DNA of 64,000 nt from Pseudomonas psychrophila (GCF_001043005.1 NZ_JYKZ01000001.1:744001-808000); one strand, 5' to 3'; shown: positions 27,251 to 39,067, counted from the stretch's first letter. The notes: generated from the letters alone by a model not told the origin. Made by a program: numbers and translations.

Positions 27251-27290
27251 AAAAAGCCCCGCCCTGTTTATCACGGGGCGGGGCTTTTTT
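27251..27290 (+). terminator. Terminator after bfr
   Basis: AAAAAGCCCCGCCC pairs perfectly with GGGCGGGGC plus six T around an 11-base loop. It also faces the convergent grxD gene. Confidence 0.93.
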
Positions 27291-27328
27291 ATGCGCGTTA
27301 CTTAACAACTGTAACTACGCGACTGACA

Positions 27329-27670
27329 TCAAGCTTCAGTCTTGTTTGCAGCAGCTTTCTCGACAGCTTCTTTAATCAAAGCCTGCAAAGAACCATCAGC
27401 GGCCATTTCAGCCATGATGTCGCTACCGCCTACCAACTCACCACCGACCCACAGTTGCGGGAAAGTTGGCCAGTTAGCGTACTTCGGCAGATTGGCGCGG
27501 ATTTCCGGGTTCTGAAGGATGTCCACGTAAGCGAACTTCTCGCCACAGCCCATGACTGCCTGAGCAGCTTTGGCCGAAAAGCCACACTGTGGGGCATTCG
27601 GGGAGCCTTTCATGTAGAGCAGAATGGTGTTGTTAGCAATCTGGTCTTTAATAGTTTCGATGATATCCAT
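27329..27670 (-). CDS. grxD: Monothiol glutaredoxin GrxD
   Basis: 113 residues with the CGFS active site at 29-32, the cis-Pro in WPTFPQLWV and the glutathione-binding GGSDIM. CGFS glutaredoxins bind a bridged 2Fe-2S cluster with glutathione and pass it to apo-proteins, often with BolA. The start at 27670 is preceded by GAGG. Its place next to bfd and bfr is shared with other Pseudomonas genomes and fits iron and Fe-S handling. Confidence 0.95.
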   Translation of the reverse strand: MDIIETIKDQIANNTILLYMKGSPNAPQCGFSAKAAQAVMGCGEKFAYVDILQNPEIRANLPKYANWPTFPQLWVGGELVGGSDIMAEMAADGSLQALIKEAVEKAAANKTEA

Positions 27671-28033
27671 GGAGCACCTCGGCTGAACTTTCCGACTCAG
27701 ATGTCGGCACGGTGGCGCATTGTAACGGAAAGCCGAGCGTCACGCTCGGTCTCCCCGACAGACAATAGTCGCCCCCCTTCCCTTCGCAGGCCCCGTAGCC
27801 GCTGCCGGCAACGAAGGCTGCGAACACATGAAACCCATCTGGATTGCCCGCGCCATCACTGTGTCAGCGCCTCGACAGCGAGTACAAATACGGCGACCGC
27901 AACACACCAAAAGACCGTGCAATTGCCAAGCGACGCCACGGCAGTGTACAAATGGGCAGCTGAGGTGAGGCAAACCACCTGAGCGGCTCATGCAGCGCAA
28001 GACTCGCTCAAACCTCTATACACGTGACCCTTA
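27671..28033. other. Gene-free region between grxD and the argF promoter
   Basis: About 360 bp with no credible gene; short frames here have no ribosome site or family resemblance. It contains the divergent promoter of grxD and ends at the ArgR/argF promoter cluster. I see no clear repeat or RNA structure. Confidence 0.5.
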
Positions 28034-28070
28034 TTGGCAAGACGCGACATTTCCTTATAAGATCGCGCCT
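28034..28070 (+). promoter_or_regulatory. argF promoter overlapped by ArgR site
   Basis: A sigma-70-like promoter, TTGGCA (28034-28039), 16-bp spacer, TATAAG (28056-28061), coincides with an exact inverse match to the Pseudomonas ArgR half-site TGTCGC-N8-AA (28034-28049, TT-N8-GCGACA). A weaker copy, TT-N8-GCGCCT, starts 21 bp later at 28055. ArgR bound here would block RNA polymerase, as described for argF in P. aeruginosa. Confidence 0.6.
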
Positions 28071-28175
28071 TCCCCTATTTCGTCGCCCCGTGCGGCTTTC
28101 GCCGCAGGTCTCGCCCGTTTTTCCGAAAACCCCGGCTTTGAGCATCTGCGGTCGTTGCAAAAAAGGTAGTTAATG

Positions 28176-29096
28176 ATGAGCGCAAGGCACTTTCTCTCCC
28201 TGATGGATTGCACGCCCGAAGAGCTAGTCAGCGTGATTCGTCGCGGTATCGAGCTGAAGGACCTGCGTCAACGCGGCGTTCTCTTCGAACCTCTGAAAGG
28301 TCGCGTTCTGGGCATGATTTTCGAGAAATCATCGACCCGTACCCGCCTGTCATTTGAAGCCGGCATGATCCAGCTGGGTGGTCAGGCCATTTTTCTGTCG
28401 CCACGTGATACCCAATTGGGTCGTGGCGAGCCGATTGGCGACTGCGCCATAGTGATGTCGCGCATGCTAGACGCCGTCATGATTCGTACCTTCGCCCACA
28501 GTACCCTTACCGAGTTTTCGGCCAATTCCCGCGTACCGGTCATCAACGGTCTGTCAGACGATCTGCACCCGTGCCAGTTGCTGGCTGACATGCAAACCTT
28601 CCAGGAACATCGCGGATCGATCAAGGGTAAAACCGTGGCCTGGATCGGAGACGGCAACAACATGTGCAACAGCTATATAGAAGCGGCTATCCAGTTTGAC
28701 TTCCAGCTACGCGTTGCCTGCCCTGAAGGCTATGAGCCCAATCCCCAGTTTGTGGCTCAAGCCGGTGATCGCGTCACGATCGTTCGCGACCCGCGTGATG
28801 CCGTAATTGGCGCCCACTTGGTCAGCACTGATGTGTGGACCTCCATGGGCCAGGAAGAAGAAACCGCCAAGCGTCTGCAGTTGTTTGCCCCGTACCAGGT
28901 CAATCGTGCCCTGCTCGACCTCGCTGCCGACGACGTGCTGTTCATGCACTGTCTTCCAGCCCACCGCGGCGAAGAAATCAGCCTCGATTTGCTGGATGAC
29001 CCGCGCTCCGTGGCGTGGGATCAAGCTGAAAACCGCCTGCATGCGCAAAAGGCGCTTCTCGAATTCCTTGTCCAACCGGCGTATCAACCCGCATGA
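28176..29096 (+). CDS. argF: Ornithine carbamoyltransferase, anabolic
   Basis: 306 residues. It makes citrulline from ornithine and carbamoyl phosphate, the step before ArgG. Carbamoyl-phosphate site [18 protein letters not shown], and the ornithine-site motif [12 protein letters not shown] are intact. Two adjacent ATGs (28173 and 28176) are possible starts; the second gives the family N-terminus [12 protein letters not shown] and AAAAGG lies upstream of both. Its stop overlaps the ATG of the ABC ATPase gene. An ArgR site overlaps the promoter. Confidence 0.95.
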   Translation: MSARHFLSLMDCTPEELVSVIRRGIELKDLRQRGVLFEPLKGRVLGMIFEKSSTRTRLSFEAGMIQLGGQAIFLSPRDTQLGRGEPIGDCAIVMSRMLDAVMIRTFAHSTLTEFSANSRVPVINGLSDDLHPCQLLADMQTFQEHRGSIKGKTVAWIGDGNNMCNSYIEAAIQFDFQLRVACPEGYEPNPQFVAQAGDRVTIVRDPRDAVIGAHLVSTDVWTSMGQEEETAKRLQLFAPYQVNRALLDLAADDVLFMHCLPAHRGEEISLDLLDDPRSVAWDQAENRLHAQKALLEFLVQPAYQPA

Positions 29097-30202
29097 GTCA
29101 GCCGTTATTGCTCAACCTTAGCGATCTGGCCTGTGGGTATCAGGGCCAGAGCGTCGTACAAAACCTCAACCTGCACCTCAATGCCGGCGATATTGGCTGC
29201 TTGCTGGGCTCCTCGGGCTGTGGCAAAACCACCACTCTGCGCGCGATTGCCGGTTTTGAGCCGGTACATCAAGGTGAAATCCGGCTGGCGGGTGAAGTCA
29301 TCTCCAGTGCCGGATTTACCTTGGCCCCAGAGAAACGTCGTATCGGTATGGTATTTCAGGACTACGCTCTCTTTCCGCACCTGAGCGTGGCCGACAACAT
29401 AGCGTTCGGGATTCGCAAGCATCCAAACAAAGAGCGCGTGACCGAAGAGCTACTTGAACTGGTCAATCTCAAGAATCTCGGCAAGCGCTTCCCTCACGAG
29501 CTTTCCGGCGGTCAGCAGCAACGTGTCGCACTTGCACGCGCACTGGCGCCCGAGCCGCAATTACTCTTGCTGGATGAGCCGTTTTCCAACCTCGACGGCG
29601 AGTTGCGACGCAAGCTCAGCCATGAAGTGAGAGACATCCTGAAAGCCCGTGGCACCAGTGCGATTTTGGTGACACACGACCAGGAAGAAGCTTTCGCTGT
29701 GAGCGACCATGTCGGGGTCTTCAAGGAAGGGCGCCTTGAACAGTGGGATACGCCCTACAACCTCTATCACGAGCCACAGACACCGTTTGTGGCGAGCTTT
29801 ATCGGTCAGGGCTACTTCATTCGGGGCCAGTTACTCAGCCCGGAATCGGTACAAACCGAACTGGGCGTTTTGCGCGGCAACCGTGCTTACACGTGGCCAA
29901 CGGGCGGCGCAGTTGATGTATTACTGCGTCCGGACGATATCGTCTATGCACCGGACAGCGATTTGAAAGCCCGGATTATCGGCAAGACTTTCCTTGGTGC
30001 CTCGACCCTGTACCGCCTGCAACTGCCTACTGGCAGCCAGCTGGAGTCGATTTTTCCGAGCCACGCCGACCACCTGCCAGGTGCTCAAGTGGGCATTCGG
30101 GTTGCCGCGGAACACCTGGTGATGTTCCAAACCAGCGGCAGCATCGCTGCACAAATCCCGCCTTCCGAATCAGGTGTAAGGCGCTACAGTTCCGCCCAGT
30201 AA
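29093..30202 (+). CDS. Orphan ABC transporter ATPase (FbpC/PotA-like)
   Basis: 369 residues. Walker [11 protein letters not shown]-loop [11 protein letters not shown], signature [15 protein letters not shown], Walker [13 protein letters not shown] and the H-loop VTHDQEEA are all present. The C-terminal 130 residues form a TOBE/OB regulatory domain as in the ferric-iron (FbpC) and polyamine importers. No permease or binding-protein gene is adjacent. It overlaps argF by 4 bp (ATGA), so it is cotranslated with it. The substrate is unknown; iron is the best guess from family resemblance. Confidence 0.88.
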   Translation: MSQPLLLNLSDLACGYQGQSVVQNLNLHLNAGDIGCLLGSSGCGKTTTLRAIAGFEPVHQGEIRLAGEVISSAGFTLAPEKRRIGMVFQDYALFPHLSVADNIAFGIRKHPNKERVTEELLELVNLKNLGKRFPHELSGGQQQRVALARALAPEPQLLLLDEPFSNLDGELRRKLSHEVRDILKARGTSAILVTHDQEEAFAVSDHVGVFKEGRLEQWDTPYNLYHEPQTPFVASFIGQGYFIRGQLLSPESVQTELGVLRGNRAYTWPTGGAVDVLLRPDDIVYAPDSDLKARIIGKTFLGASTLYRLQLPTGSQLESIFPSHADHLPGAQVGIRVAAEHLVMFQTSGSIAAQIPPSESGVRRYSSAQ

Positions 30203-30234
30203 TCCCTTGCAGGAGGGGCGGTGCGACAATTCGT

Positions 30235-30705
30235 TTAAACCCGCCCTACCGCTGCAAACTGCGCCTGCGTATGCTCTGCCAGCACCCCAGGCGCCAGCTC
30301 CACTTCAAGTCCGCGTCGTCCAGCACTGACAAATACAGTCGCAAATCCTTCAGCACTTTTATCGATAAAGGTGCGTAGTCGCTTCTTCTGCCCCAACGGG
30401 CTGATCCCTCCCAACAGATATCCTGTTGACCGCTGAGCCGCCGCAGGGTCCGCCATTTCGACTTTCTTCACCCCAGCAGCGTGCGCAAGCGCTTTTAAAT
30501 CAAGGCTTCCGACGACCGGTACAACGGCGACCAATAACTCGCCTTTTTCACTGCTAGCCAACAACGTCTTGAACACTTGAGCAGGCTCCAGGCCAAGCTT
30601 TTCTGCGGCCTCTAACCCGTAGGAGGCCGCTTTGGGGTCATGCTCATAGCTATGCACCCTATGTTCGGCACGAACTTTTTTCAGCAGATCCAGCGCAGGC
30701 GTCAT
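30235..30705 (-). CDS. ybaK: Cys-tRNA(Pro)/Cys-tRNA(Cys) deacylase YbaK
   Basis: 156 residues, YbaK/EbsC family. It hydrolyses Cys mischarged on tRNA-Pro. The substrate-binding Lys is in ALAHAAGVKKVEMAD and the GISPLGQKKRLRTFID segment is diagnostic. GGAG is six bases before the ATG at 30705. It is convergent with the orphan ATPase gene. No link to its neighbours is evident. Confidence 0.94.
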   Translation of the reverse strand: MTPALDLLKKVRAEHRVHSYEHDPKAASYGLEAAEKLGLEPAQVFKTLLASSEKGELLVAVVPVVGSLDLKALAHAAGVKKVEMADPAAAQRSTGYLLGGISPLGQKKRLRTFIDKSAEGFATVFVSAGRRGLEVELAPGVLAEHTQAQFAAVGRV

Positions 30706-31074
30706 GACAGCTCCAGTCTTGAATGAGGCAGTGAAATCCGATGGCAGATTTTAGGCTATTGGCCCTCAAAAAGGCGCTGACACGGGGCTTTGCGTTGAAT
30801 TTTTAGCTGAAACGTTACACTTCCACCTACCAATTTGTAGTGTTTTCTTACAGAAAAACCAATACCAAACCCCTCCTCTAAAGTCAGAATATGAATACCC
30901 GTTCACTTTCGACCTTTGACAGCAGTGTTTCTTGTCTATATTTTTTCGAATCTGAATATACTCATACGACTTTGCCTGACCGCACAAATCTGAAATACGT
31001 ACTTACCGGTCCAGGCTCAGGCGCACTGCCACCCTGATTGACGACGTCAAAAAACAACAATAATGAGGTTTCAC
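30706..31074. promoter_or_regulatory. Divergent ybaK/glpF intergenic region with candidate GlpR operator
   Basis: 369 bp without a gene. At 30941-30960, TTTTTTCGAA is one mismatch from the enteric GlpR half-site WATKYTCGWW, and the next ten bases (TCTGAATATA) are a weaker second half, 7 of 10. The region is AT-rich around 30940-30970, suitable for the glpF promoter. The leader would be about 100 bases. GlpR is encoded 2.7 kb downstream. Confidence 0.45.
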
Positions 31075-33521
<2,447 letters not shown>

Positions 33522-33538
33522 TCCTCCAAGGCAATAAA

Positions 33539-33567
33539 AACTGCGGGCGCCACTGGCGCCCGCAGTT
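33539..33567 (+). terminator. Strong hairpin between glpK and glpR
   Basis: AACTGCGGGCGCC and GGCGCCCGCAGTT pair perfectly over 13 bp around a 3-base loop. No T-tract follows, so it may be an attenuator or mRNA 3'-end stabiliser rather than a complete stop. Confidence 0.75.
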
Positions 33568-33657
33568 GCTTCAAGACTTGATGACACCTGCGAGTAGCAG
33601 GCGGCGCTTTCCTGCGGCATCATGGGCGAATTTGCTTCGCCGCCCAAAGGAAACTCC

Positions 33658-34413
33658 ATGAATCTGCCTCCACGCCAGCAGCAGATCCTCGAACTCGTAC
33701 GCGAGCGCGGTTATGTCAGCATCGAGGAAATGGCTCAGTTGTTCGTCGTCACACCGCAGACCATTCGCCGTGACATCAATCAACTGGCAGAAGCCGATCT
33801 GCTACGCCGTTACCACGGTGGAGCCGCCTATGACTCCAGCGTTGAAAACACTGCCTACGCCATGCGCGCAGATCAGATGCGCGACGAAAAGCGCCGTATT
33901 GGCGAAGCCATCGCTGCCCAGATCCCTGATCACGCCTCGATTTTCATCAACATCGGCACCACAACCGAGTCGATTGCACGGGCGCTACTCAATCACAACC
34001 ACCTCAAAATCATCACCAATAACCTGCACGTGGCTTCGATCCTGAGCGCCAAGGATGACTTTGAAGTCCTGATCGCAGGCGGCAACGTACGCCGTGATGG
34101 CGGTATCGTGGGCCAGGCCAGTGTCGACTTCATCAACCAGTTCAAGTTCGACTTTGCACTGGTAGGCATTAGCGGCATCGACTCAGACGGCAGCCTGCTT
34201 GACTTCGACTATCAGGAAGTGCGCGTATCTCAGGCAATTATTGCCAACGCCAGGCAAACCATCCTGGCTGCCGACTCCAGCAAGTTCGGCCGAAATGCGA
34301 TGGTACGCCTGGGCCCGATAACCCTGATTGATTGCCTGGTCACCGATCAGCCACCTGTGCCCGAACTCGCGCAACTCCTTGCTCAAAACAAGATTCGCCT
34401 GGAAGTCGTGTAA
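33658..34413 (+). CDS. glpR: Glycerol-3-phosphate regulon repressor GlpR (DeoR family)
   Basis: 251 residues. An N-terminal DeoR-type helix-turn-helix (about 18-40, [20 protein letters not shown]) precedes a sugar-phosphate-sensing domain with [12 protein letters not shown] and the DSSKFGR motif. Glycerol 3-phosphate releases it from glp operators. Start: the ATG at 33658 has AAAGGA seven bases upstream; the earlier ATG at 33622 is rejected. Candidate operators are upstream of glpD (34443 and 34527) and glpF (30941). Confidence 0.95.
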   Translation: MNLPPRQQQILELVRERGYVSIEEMAQLFVVTPQTIRRDINQLAEADLLRRYHGGAAYDSSVENTAYAMRADQMRDEKRRIGEAIAAQIPDHASIFINIGTTTESIARALLNHNHLKIITNNLHVASILSAKDDFEVLIAGGNVRRDGGIVGQASVDFINQFKFDFALVGISGIDSDGSLLDFDYQEVRVSQAIIANARQTILAADSSKFGRNAMVRLGPITLIDCLVTDQPPVPELAQLLAQNKIRLEVV

Positions 34414-34442
34414 CCAGCCCACAGGTTCAACTCCCGACTCTA

Positions 34443-34554
34443 AATGTTCGATATTTTTCTTTTAGACCCCCTTCGATGAGTTTTTTCAATCGAAAGGCGC
34501 TGGCCTCGTACGTCTTTATCCGCTAATATTTTCGAAAATGAACATTAATGTTCA
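34443..34554 (+). promoter_or_regulatory. GlpR operator cluster before glpD
   Basis: AATGTTCGAT (34443-34452) and TATTTTCGAA (34527-34536) both match WATKYTCGWW exactly, the enteric GlpR half-site. The second continues into AATGAACATT (9 of 10 to the inverse half), making a 20-bp operator at 34527-34546. A perfect 16-bp palindrome TGAACATTAATGTTCA (34539-34554) overlaps it. All lie within 150 bp of the glpD ATG. Confidence 0.6.
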
Positions 34555-34589
34555 CATTCAAATATGCGTAAAGAACGCGAGGCCCATTT

Positions 34590-36128
34590 ATGTCCCTGAC
34601 CACCTTGCCTGCCACCCCCCTCGCTGAGGTTTACGACGTTGCTGTGATTGGCGGCGGAATCAATGGCGTCGGGATTGCGGCAGACGCAGCCGGTCGCGGC
34701 TTATCTGTGTTTCTTTGCGAAAAAGACGATCTGGCCAGCCACACCTCGTCAGCCAGCAGCAAGCTGATCCACGGCGGTTTGCGCTACCTCGAACATTACG
34801 AGTTCCGTCTGGTACGAGAAGCTCTGGCTGAGCGCGAAGTGTTGTTGTCCAAAGCTCCGCACATCGTCAAACCGATGCGTTTTGTATTGCCCCACCGCCC
34901 GCACCTGCGCCCGGCGTGGATGATCCGTGCCGGGTTGTTCCTGTATGACCACTTGGGCAAGCGCGAAAAACTTGCAGGCTCCACCAGTCTCAAGTTTGGT
35001 GCGGACAGCCCACTGAAAGCAGAAATCACCAAAGGTTTTGAATACTCCGACTGCTGGGTCGATGACGCTCGCCTGGTCGTACTTAACGCTATGGCTGCGC
35101 GGGAAAAAGGCGCACATGTTCACACTCAGACTCGTTGTGTCGGCGCGCGTCGTAATAAAGGGCTGTGGGAACTGAATCTGGAACGCGCTGATGGCAGCCT
35201 GTTTTCCATTCGAAGCAAAGCCCTGGTCAATGCTGCAGGCCCTTGGGTCGCTAAATTCATCAAGGATGACTTGAAGCTGGACTCGCCTTACGGCATTCGC
35301 CTGATCCAGGGCAGCCACCTCATAGTGCCCAAGCTTTACGACGCGCCTAATGCGTTCATCCTGCAAAACGAAGACCAACGGATTGTGTTCACCATCCCGT
35401 ACATGGATCAGTTCACCATCATCGGTACGACCGACCGTGAATACACAGGTGATCCGGCCAAAGTGAGCATCACCGAAGAGGAAACCGACTACCTGCTGAA
35501 TGTGGTCAACGCCCACTTCAAACAGCAAGTAAGCCGCAGCGACATCCTGCGCACTTATTCAGGCGTGCGTCCGCTGTGTAACGACGAGTCCGACAACCCT
35601 TCGGCCGTGACGCGGGATTACACCCTGGCGTTGTCCGGCGTACCGGGCGAGGCCCCGCTGCTGTCCGTGTTCGGGGGCAAGCTGACCACTTACCGCAAGT
35701 TGGCCGAATCGGCCATGGCCCAGCTGACCCCGTATTTCACCCAGATCAAACCGAGCTGGACCGCCAGCGCGACATTACCGGGCGGTGAAGACATGACCAC
35801 CCCCACTGCCCTCAGCGCAGCCCTCATCAGCAAGCACAGCTGGCTGGATGCAGCGATTGCCAAGCGTTGGGCAATCACCTATGGCAACCGTTCATGGCGC
35901 TTGCTGGATGGCGTACAAGGCCTGAGCGATATGGGCGAGCATATCGGCAGCGGTCTCTACAGCCGTGAAGTCGATTACCTGTGCAATCAGGAATGGGCAC
36001 TGGATGCACAGGACATTCTGTGGCGCCGGACCAAACTGGGCCTGTTCACCACTGCTGAAGAACAGGCACATCTGGCCCAGTACATGGCCACCCTTAACCT
36101 GAAACACCGCAAGGTAGAAGCAGCTTAA
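34590..36128 (+). CDS. glpD: Aerobic glycerol-3-phosphate dehydrogenase
   Basis: 512 residues. An FAD enzyme at the inner membrane that oxidises glycerol 3-phosphate to dihydroxyacetone phosphate and feeds quinones. The FAD-binding GxGxxG reads VIGGGINGVGIA (about 18-29), and HGGLRYLEHYEFRLV and VFGGKLTTYRKLAE are family marks. The C-terminal helical DAO_C domain is intact. GAGG lies eight bases before the ATG. The cluster ends here; glpM, often next to glpD, is found at 43183. Confidence 0.97.
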   Translation: MSLTTLPATPLAEVYDVAVIGGGINGVGIAADAAGRGLSVFLCEKDDLASHTSSASSKLIHGGLRYLEHYEFRLVREALAEREVLLSKAPHIVKPMRFVLPHRPHLRPAWMIRAGLFLYDHLGKREKLAGSTSLKFGADSPLKAEITKGFEYSDCWVDDARLVVLNAMAAREKGAHVHTQTRCVGARRNKGLWELNLERADGSLFSIRSKALVNAAGPWVAKFIKDDLKLDSPYGIRLIQGSHLIVPKLYDAPNAFILQNEDQRIVFTIPYMDQFTIIGTTDREYTGDPAKVSITEEETDYLLNVVNAHFKQQVSRSDILRTYSGVRPLCNDESDNPSAVTRDYTLALSGVPGEAPLLSVFGGKLTTYRKLAESAMAQLTPYFTQIKPSWTASATLPGGEDMTTPTALSAALISKHSWLDAAIAKRWAITYGNRSWRLLDGVQGLSDMGEHIGSGLYSREVDYLCNQEWALDAQDILWRRTKLGLFTTAEEQAHLAQYMATLNLKHRKVEAA

Positions 36129-36264
36129 GCCCCTCTCCCGCTCCCGCAGGTTTCACATTTCCTGAGGGAGCGGCGGCTCTACAATTCAAGTTGCCAGCAG
36201 TGCATTCGGCTCGACCTGCTACAAATCCCGAGCCACGTATCACGAGTGACCAGCCCGTCTTTCA
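36129..36264. other. 3' region of glpD with imperfect hairpin
   Basis: CGCTCCCGCAGG (36139-36150) and CCTGAGGGAGCG (36161-36172) pair with one mismatch around a 10-base loop, a probable glpD terminator or REP remnant. Nothing else is recognisable before the AauR boxes. Confidence 0.5.
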
Positions 36265-36309
36265 TTCGGTTTTCCGAACACCTGCCCCTGCATGATTCGG
36301 CTTTCCGGG
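36265..36309 (+). promoter_or_regulatory. Two AauR-type palindromes upstream of aatJ
   Basis: TTCGGTTTTCCGAA (36265-36278) is an exact TTCGG-N4-CCGAA palindrome, the motif I recall as reported for AauR in P. putida. TTCGGCTTTCCGGG (36296-36309) is a second copy with two mismatches, 31 bp downstream (three helical turns). They lie about 80-120 bp before the sigma-54 promoter, the usual place for enhancer sites. Confidence 0.7.
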
Positions 36310-36386
36310 CACACCTGCATTTAAGACCCTTCTTCAAAACGATTTAAATCCATATAAATCAGTGTGTTAGTCATAAATTCAATGTC

Positions 36387-36402
36387 TGGCACGACTCATG
36401 CT
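36387..36402 (+). promoter_or_regulatory. Sigma-54 promoter of aatJ
   Basis: TGGCACGACTCATGCT matches the -24/-12 consensus TGGCACG-N4-TTGCW with a single mismatch and correct GG-to-GC spacing. The predicted leader is about 100 bases. It fits activation by the sigma-54-dependent regulator AauR encoded at the end of the same cluster. Confidence 0.72.
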
Positions 36403-36513
36403 CTACACTCTGGACCGAATGCTTTAACAGAGCGTTTAGTCTGTTGAGACATTCGAAGTACAAAAGGGCCCACAAATGGGCTCAATAAAAAAAACAATGT
36501 CGAGGAAACACCG

Positions 36514-37443
36514 ATGCGCATCGTTCCGCAACTTTTGGGCGCAGCAATTGCTGCAGCTCTGATTAGCACTCCAGTTTTTGCAGCCGAATTGACCGGCACA
36601 CTGAAGAAAATCAAAGAATCCGGCACCATCACCCTTGGGCATCGTGACTCCTCCATTCCGTTCTCCTACATCGCGGACGCTTCCGGCAAGCCGGTTGGCT
36701 ACTCCCACGATGTACAGCTGGCAATCGTTGATGGGCTGAAAAAACAGCTCGACATGCCGGACCTCAAGATCAAGTACAACCTGGTTACCTCCCAGACCCG
36801 TATCCCGCTGGTACAGAACGGCACCGTTGACGTTGAATGCGGTTCCACTACCAACAACGTGGAGCGCCAGCAGCAAGTCGACTTCTCGGTCGGCATCTTC
36901 GAGATCGGTACCCGCCTGCTGTCCAAAAAGGACTCGCCTTACAAGGACTTCGCTGACCTGAAAGGCAAGAACGTCGTAACCACCGCGGGCACCACCTCAG
37001 AGCGCATCCTCAAGGCGATGAACGCCGACAAGCAGATGGGCATGAACGTGATCTCGGCAAAAGACCACGGCGAAGCGTTCAACATGCTTGAGTCGGGCCG
37101 CGCTGTTGCTTTCATGATGGACGACGCCCTGCTGGCCGGTGAAATGGCCAAGGCCAAGAAGCCAACCGACTGGGCCGTTACCGGTACTCCACAGTCGTAC
37201 GAAATCTACGGCTGCATGGTTCGTAAAGGCGATCCAGAATTCAAGAAAGCAGTGGATGACGCCATCGTCGCCTACTACAAGTCGGGCAAGATCAACGACA
37301 CCTACAACACCTGGTTCCAGTCGCCTATTCCTCCAAAAGGCCTGAACCTGATGTTCCCGATGAGCGATGAGCTCAAGGCGCTGATCGCCAATCCGACCGA
37401 CAAAGCGGCAGACGACAAACCAGCAGAAGAAAAGAAATCCTGA
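36514..37443 (+). CDS. aatJ: Glutamate/aspartate ABC transporter, periplasmic binding protein
   Basis: 309 residues. A signal peptide ends at about VFAA (residue 24). The mature protein is a family 3 solute-binding protein with GHRDSSIPFSYIAD at the front and the ligand segment GTTSERILKAMN. It closely resembles AatJ/GltI, which captures glutamate and aspartate. A short Lys/Glu-rich tail (DDKPAEEKKS) is added. GAGGA lies seven bases before the ATG. A hairpin at 37459 follows, allowing more binding protein than permease. Confidence 0.93.
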   Translation: MRIVPQLLGAAIAAALISTPVFAAELTGTLKKIKESGTITLGHRDSSIPFSYIADASGKPVGYSHDVQLAIVDGLKKQLDMPDLKIKYNLVTSQTRIPLVQNGTVDVECGSTTNNVERQQQVDFSVGIFEIGTRLLSKKDSPYKDFADLKGKNVVTTAGTTSERILKAMNADKQMGMNVISAKDHGEAFNMLESGRAVAFMMDDALLAGEMAKAKKPTDWAVTGTPQSYEIYGCMVRKGDPEFKKAVDDAIVAYYKSGKINDTYNTWFQSPIPPKGLNLMFPMSDELKALIANPTDKAADDKPAEEKKS

Positions 37444-37458
37444 TTTCTGGACGTTGAT

Positions 37459-37490
37459 ACTCCCGGGCGTGACTCGTCACGCTCGGGAGT
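37459..37490 (+). terminator. Hairpin between aatJ and aatQ
   Basis: ACTCCCG-G-GCGTGA pairs with TCACGC-T-CGGGAGT with one internal mismatch around a 4-base loop. There is no T-tract, so it is probably a partial attenuator or stabiliser. Confidence 0.6.
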
Positions 37491-37646
37491 TGCCGAGCAC
37501 CTTTGTACTAAGCTTCTTATTGCATTAGAGAACACTCGAACCGCTAGTTATCGAGCGGGTTTTGTGTGCCCGACGACACTGTCGGGTGAGAACGGATTCC
37601 CTGAAGCAAGTGCTTGTTTATAGACCCATCTGAGGGGAGACCCTGC

Positions 37647-38393
37647 ATGAATTACAACTGGGACTGGACCGTATTCTTCAAGTCCACCGGCGTAGGCAGC
37701 GAGACGTATCTCGACTGGTTTATTTCCGGATTGGGCTGGACCATCGCAATCGCTGTCGTCGCCTGGATTGTCGCCTTGATCCTGGGTTCGCTGCTGGGCG
37801 TCATGCGCACACTGCCGAACCGTTTCATCGCGGGCATCGCCACCGTTTACGTGGAAATCTTCCGCAACGTTCCACTGCTGGTGCAACTGTTTATCTGGTA
37901 CTTCCTGGTACCCGATCTGCTGCCACCTGATTTGCAGGAGTGGTACAAACAAGACCTCAACCCGACTACCTCGGCCTACCTGAGCGTTGTCGTGTGCCTG
38001 GGCCTGTTTACCGCCGCACGGGTTTGCGAGCAGGTGCGTACCGGTATCGAGGCGCTGCCCCGAGGCCAGGAAGCTGCCGCTCGGGCCATGGGCTTCAGCA
38101 TGTCGCAAATCTACTGGAACGTGCTGCTGCCGCAAGCCTACCGGATCATCATTCCACCGCTCACCTCCGAGTTCCTGAACGTGTTCAAGAACTCCTCCGT
38201 GGCCTCGTTGATCGGCTTGATGGAACTGCTGGCACAAACCAAACAGACCGCCGAATTTTCCGCCAACCTGTTTGAAGCCTTCACCCTGGCAACCTTGATC
38301 TACTTCACCCTGAACATGAGCCTGATGTTGCTGATGCGCATGATCGAGAAGAAAGTAGCGGTGCCCGGCCTGATGTCTCTGGGGGGTAAATAA
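37647..38393 (+). CDS. aatQ: Glutamate/aspartate ABC transporter permease AatQ
   Basis: 248 residues. A His/Glu-type inner-membrane permease with about five helices. The cytoplasmic EAA loop that contacts the ATPase reads EALPRGQEAAARAMGFSMSQ (about 145-165). Start: the ATG at 37647 (MNYNWDWTVFF) has GGGGAG eight bases upstream; an upstream frame from 37614 is rejected. Its TAA shares a base with the ATG of aatM, so translation is coupled. Confidence 0.94.
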   Translation: MNYNWDWTVFFKSTGVGSETYLDWFISGLGWTIAIAVVAWIVALILGSLLGVMRTLPNRFIAGIATVYVEIFRNVPLLVQLFIWYFLVPDLLPPDLQEWYKQDLNPTTSAYLSVVVCLGLFTAARVCEQVRTGIEALPRGQEAAARAMGFSMSQIYWNVLLPQAYRIIIPPLTSEFLNVFKNSSVASLIGLMELLAQTKQTAEFSANLFEAFTLATLIYFTLNMSLMLLMRMIEKKVAVPGLMSLGGK

Positions 38394-39067
38394 TGGACTT
38401 CTTCGACTTCAGCGGCATCGTCCCTGCCCTGCCAGGCCTGTGGAACGGCATGATCATGACCTTGAAGCTCATGGTCATGGGCGTCGTCGGTGGTGTGGCC
38501 CTGGGCACAGTACTGGCATTGATGCGTTTGTCGTCAAGCAAGTGGATGGCCAACCTGGCCGGCGCTTACGTGAACTACTTCCGCTCGATCCCGCTACTGC
38601 TGGTGATCACCTGGTTCTATCTGGCCGTGCCTTTCGTGCTGCGCTGGATCACTGGCAAAGACACCCCGATCGGCGCTTTTGAGTCGTGCCTGGTGGCCTT
38701 CGTCATGTTCGAAGCTGCCTACTTCTGCGAAATCGTGCGAGCTGGCGTACAGGCCATTCCCAAAGGCCAGATGGGTGCAGCCAAAGCACTGGGCATGAGT
38801 TACGGCCAGGCCATGCGCCTGATCATCCTGCCACAGGCCTTTCGCAAAATGACTCCATTGCTGCTGCAACAGAGCATTATCCTGTTCCAGGACACCTCAC
38901 TGGTCTATACCGTCGGCCTGGTGGACTTCCTCAATGCCTCGCGCTCCAGTGGCGACATTATCGGCCGCTCCAATGAGTTCCTGATCTTCGCCGGTCTGGT
39001 GTATTTCATCATCAGCTTTTCCGCCTCGCTGCTGGTCAAGCGTCTGCAAAAAAGGTTTGCCGTATGA
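38393..39067 (+). CDS. aatM: Glutamate/aspartate ABC transporter permease AatM
   Basis: 224 residues, the partner permease of AatQ. It has about five membrane helices and the EAA-loop segment [20 protein letters not shown]. The ATG at 38393 overlaps the aatQ stop (TAATG), and its own stop overlaps aatP (ATGA), so the three are cotranslated. AatQ and AatM should form the heterodimeric channel. Confidence 0.94.
   Translation: MDFFDFSGIVPALPGLWNGMIMTLKLMVMGVVGGVALGTVLALMRLSSSKWMANLAGAYVNYFRSIPLLLVITWFYLAVPFVLRWITGKDTPIGAFESCLVAFVMFEAAYFCEIVRAGVQAIPKGQMGAAKALGMSYGQAMRLIILPQAFRKMTPLLLQQSIILFQDTSLVYTVGLVDFLNASRSSGDIIGRSNEFLIFAGLVYFIISFSASLLVKRLQKRFAV

Noticed and set aside
27455..28000. Frames in the grxD-argF gap
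   Set aside because: Part is antisense to grxD; the rest lacks start signals, and the region reads better as promoters.
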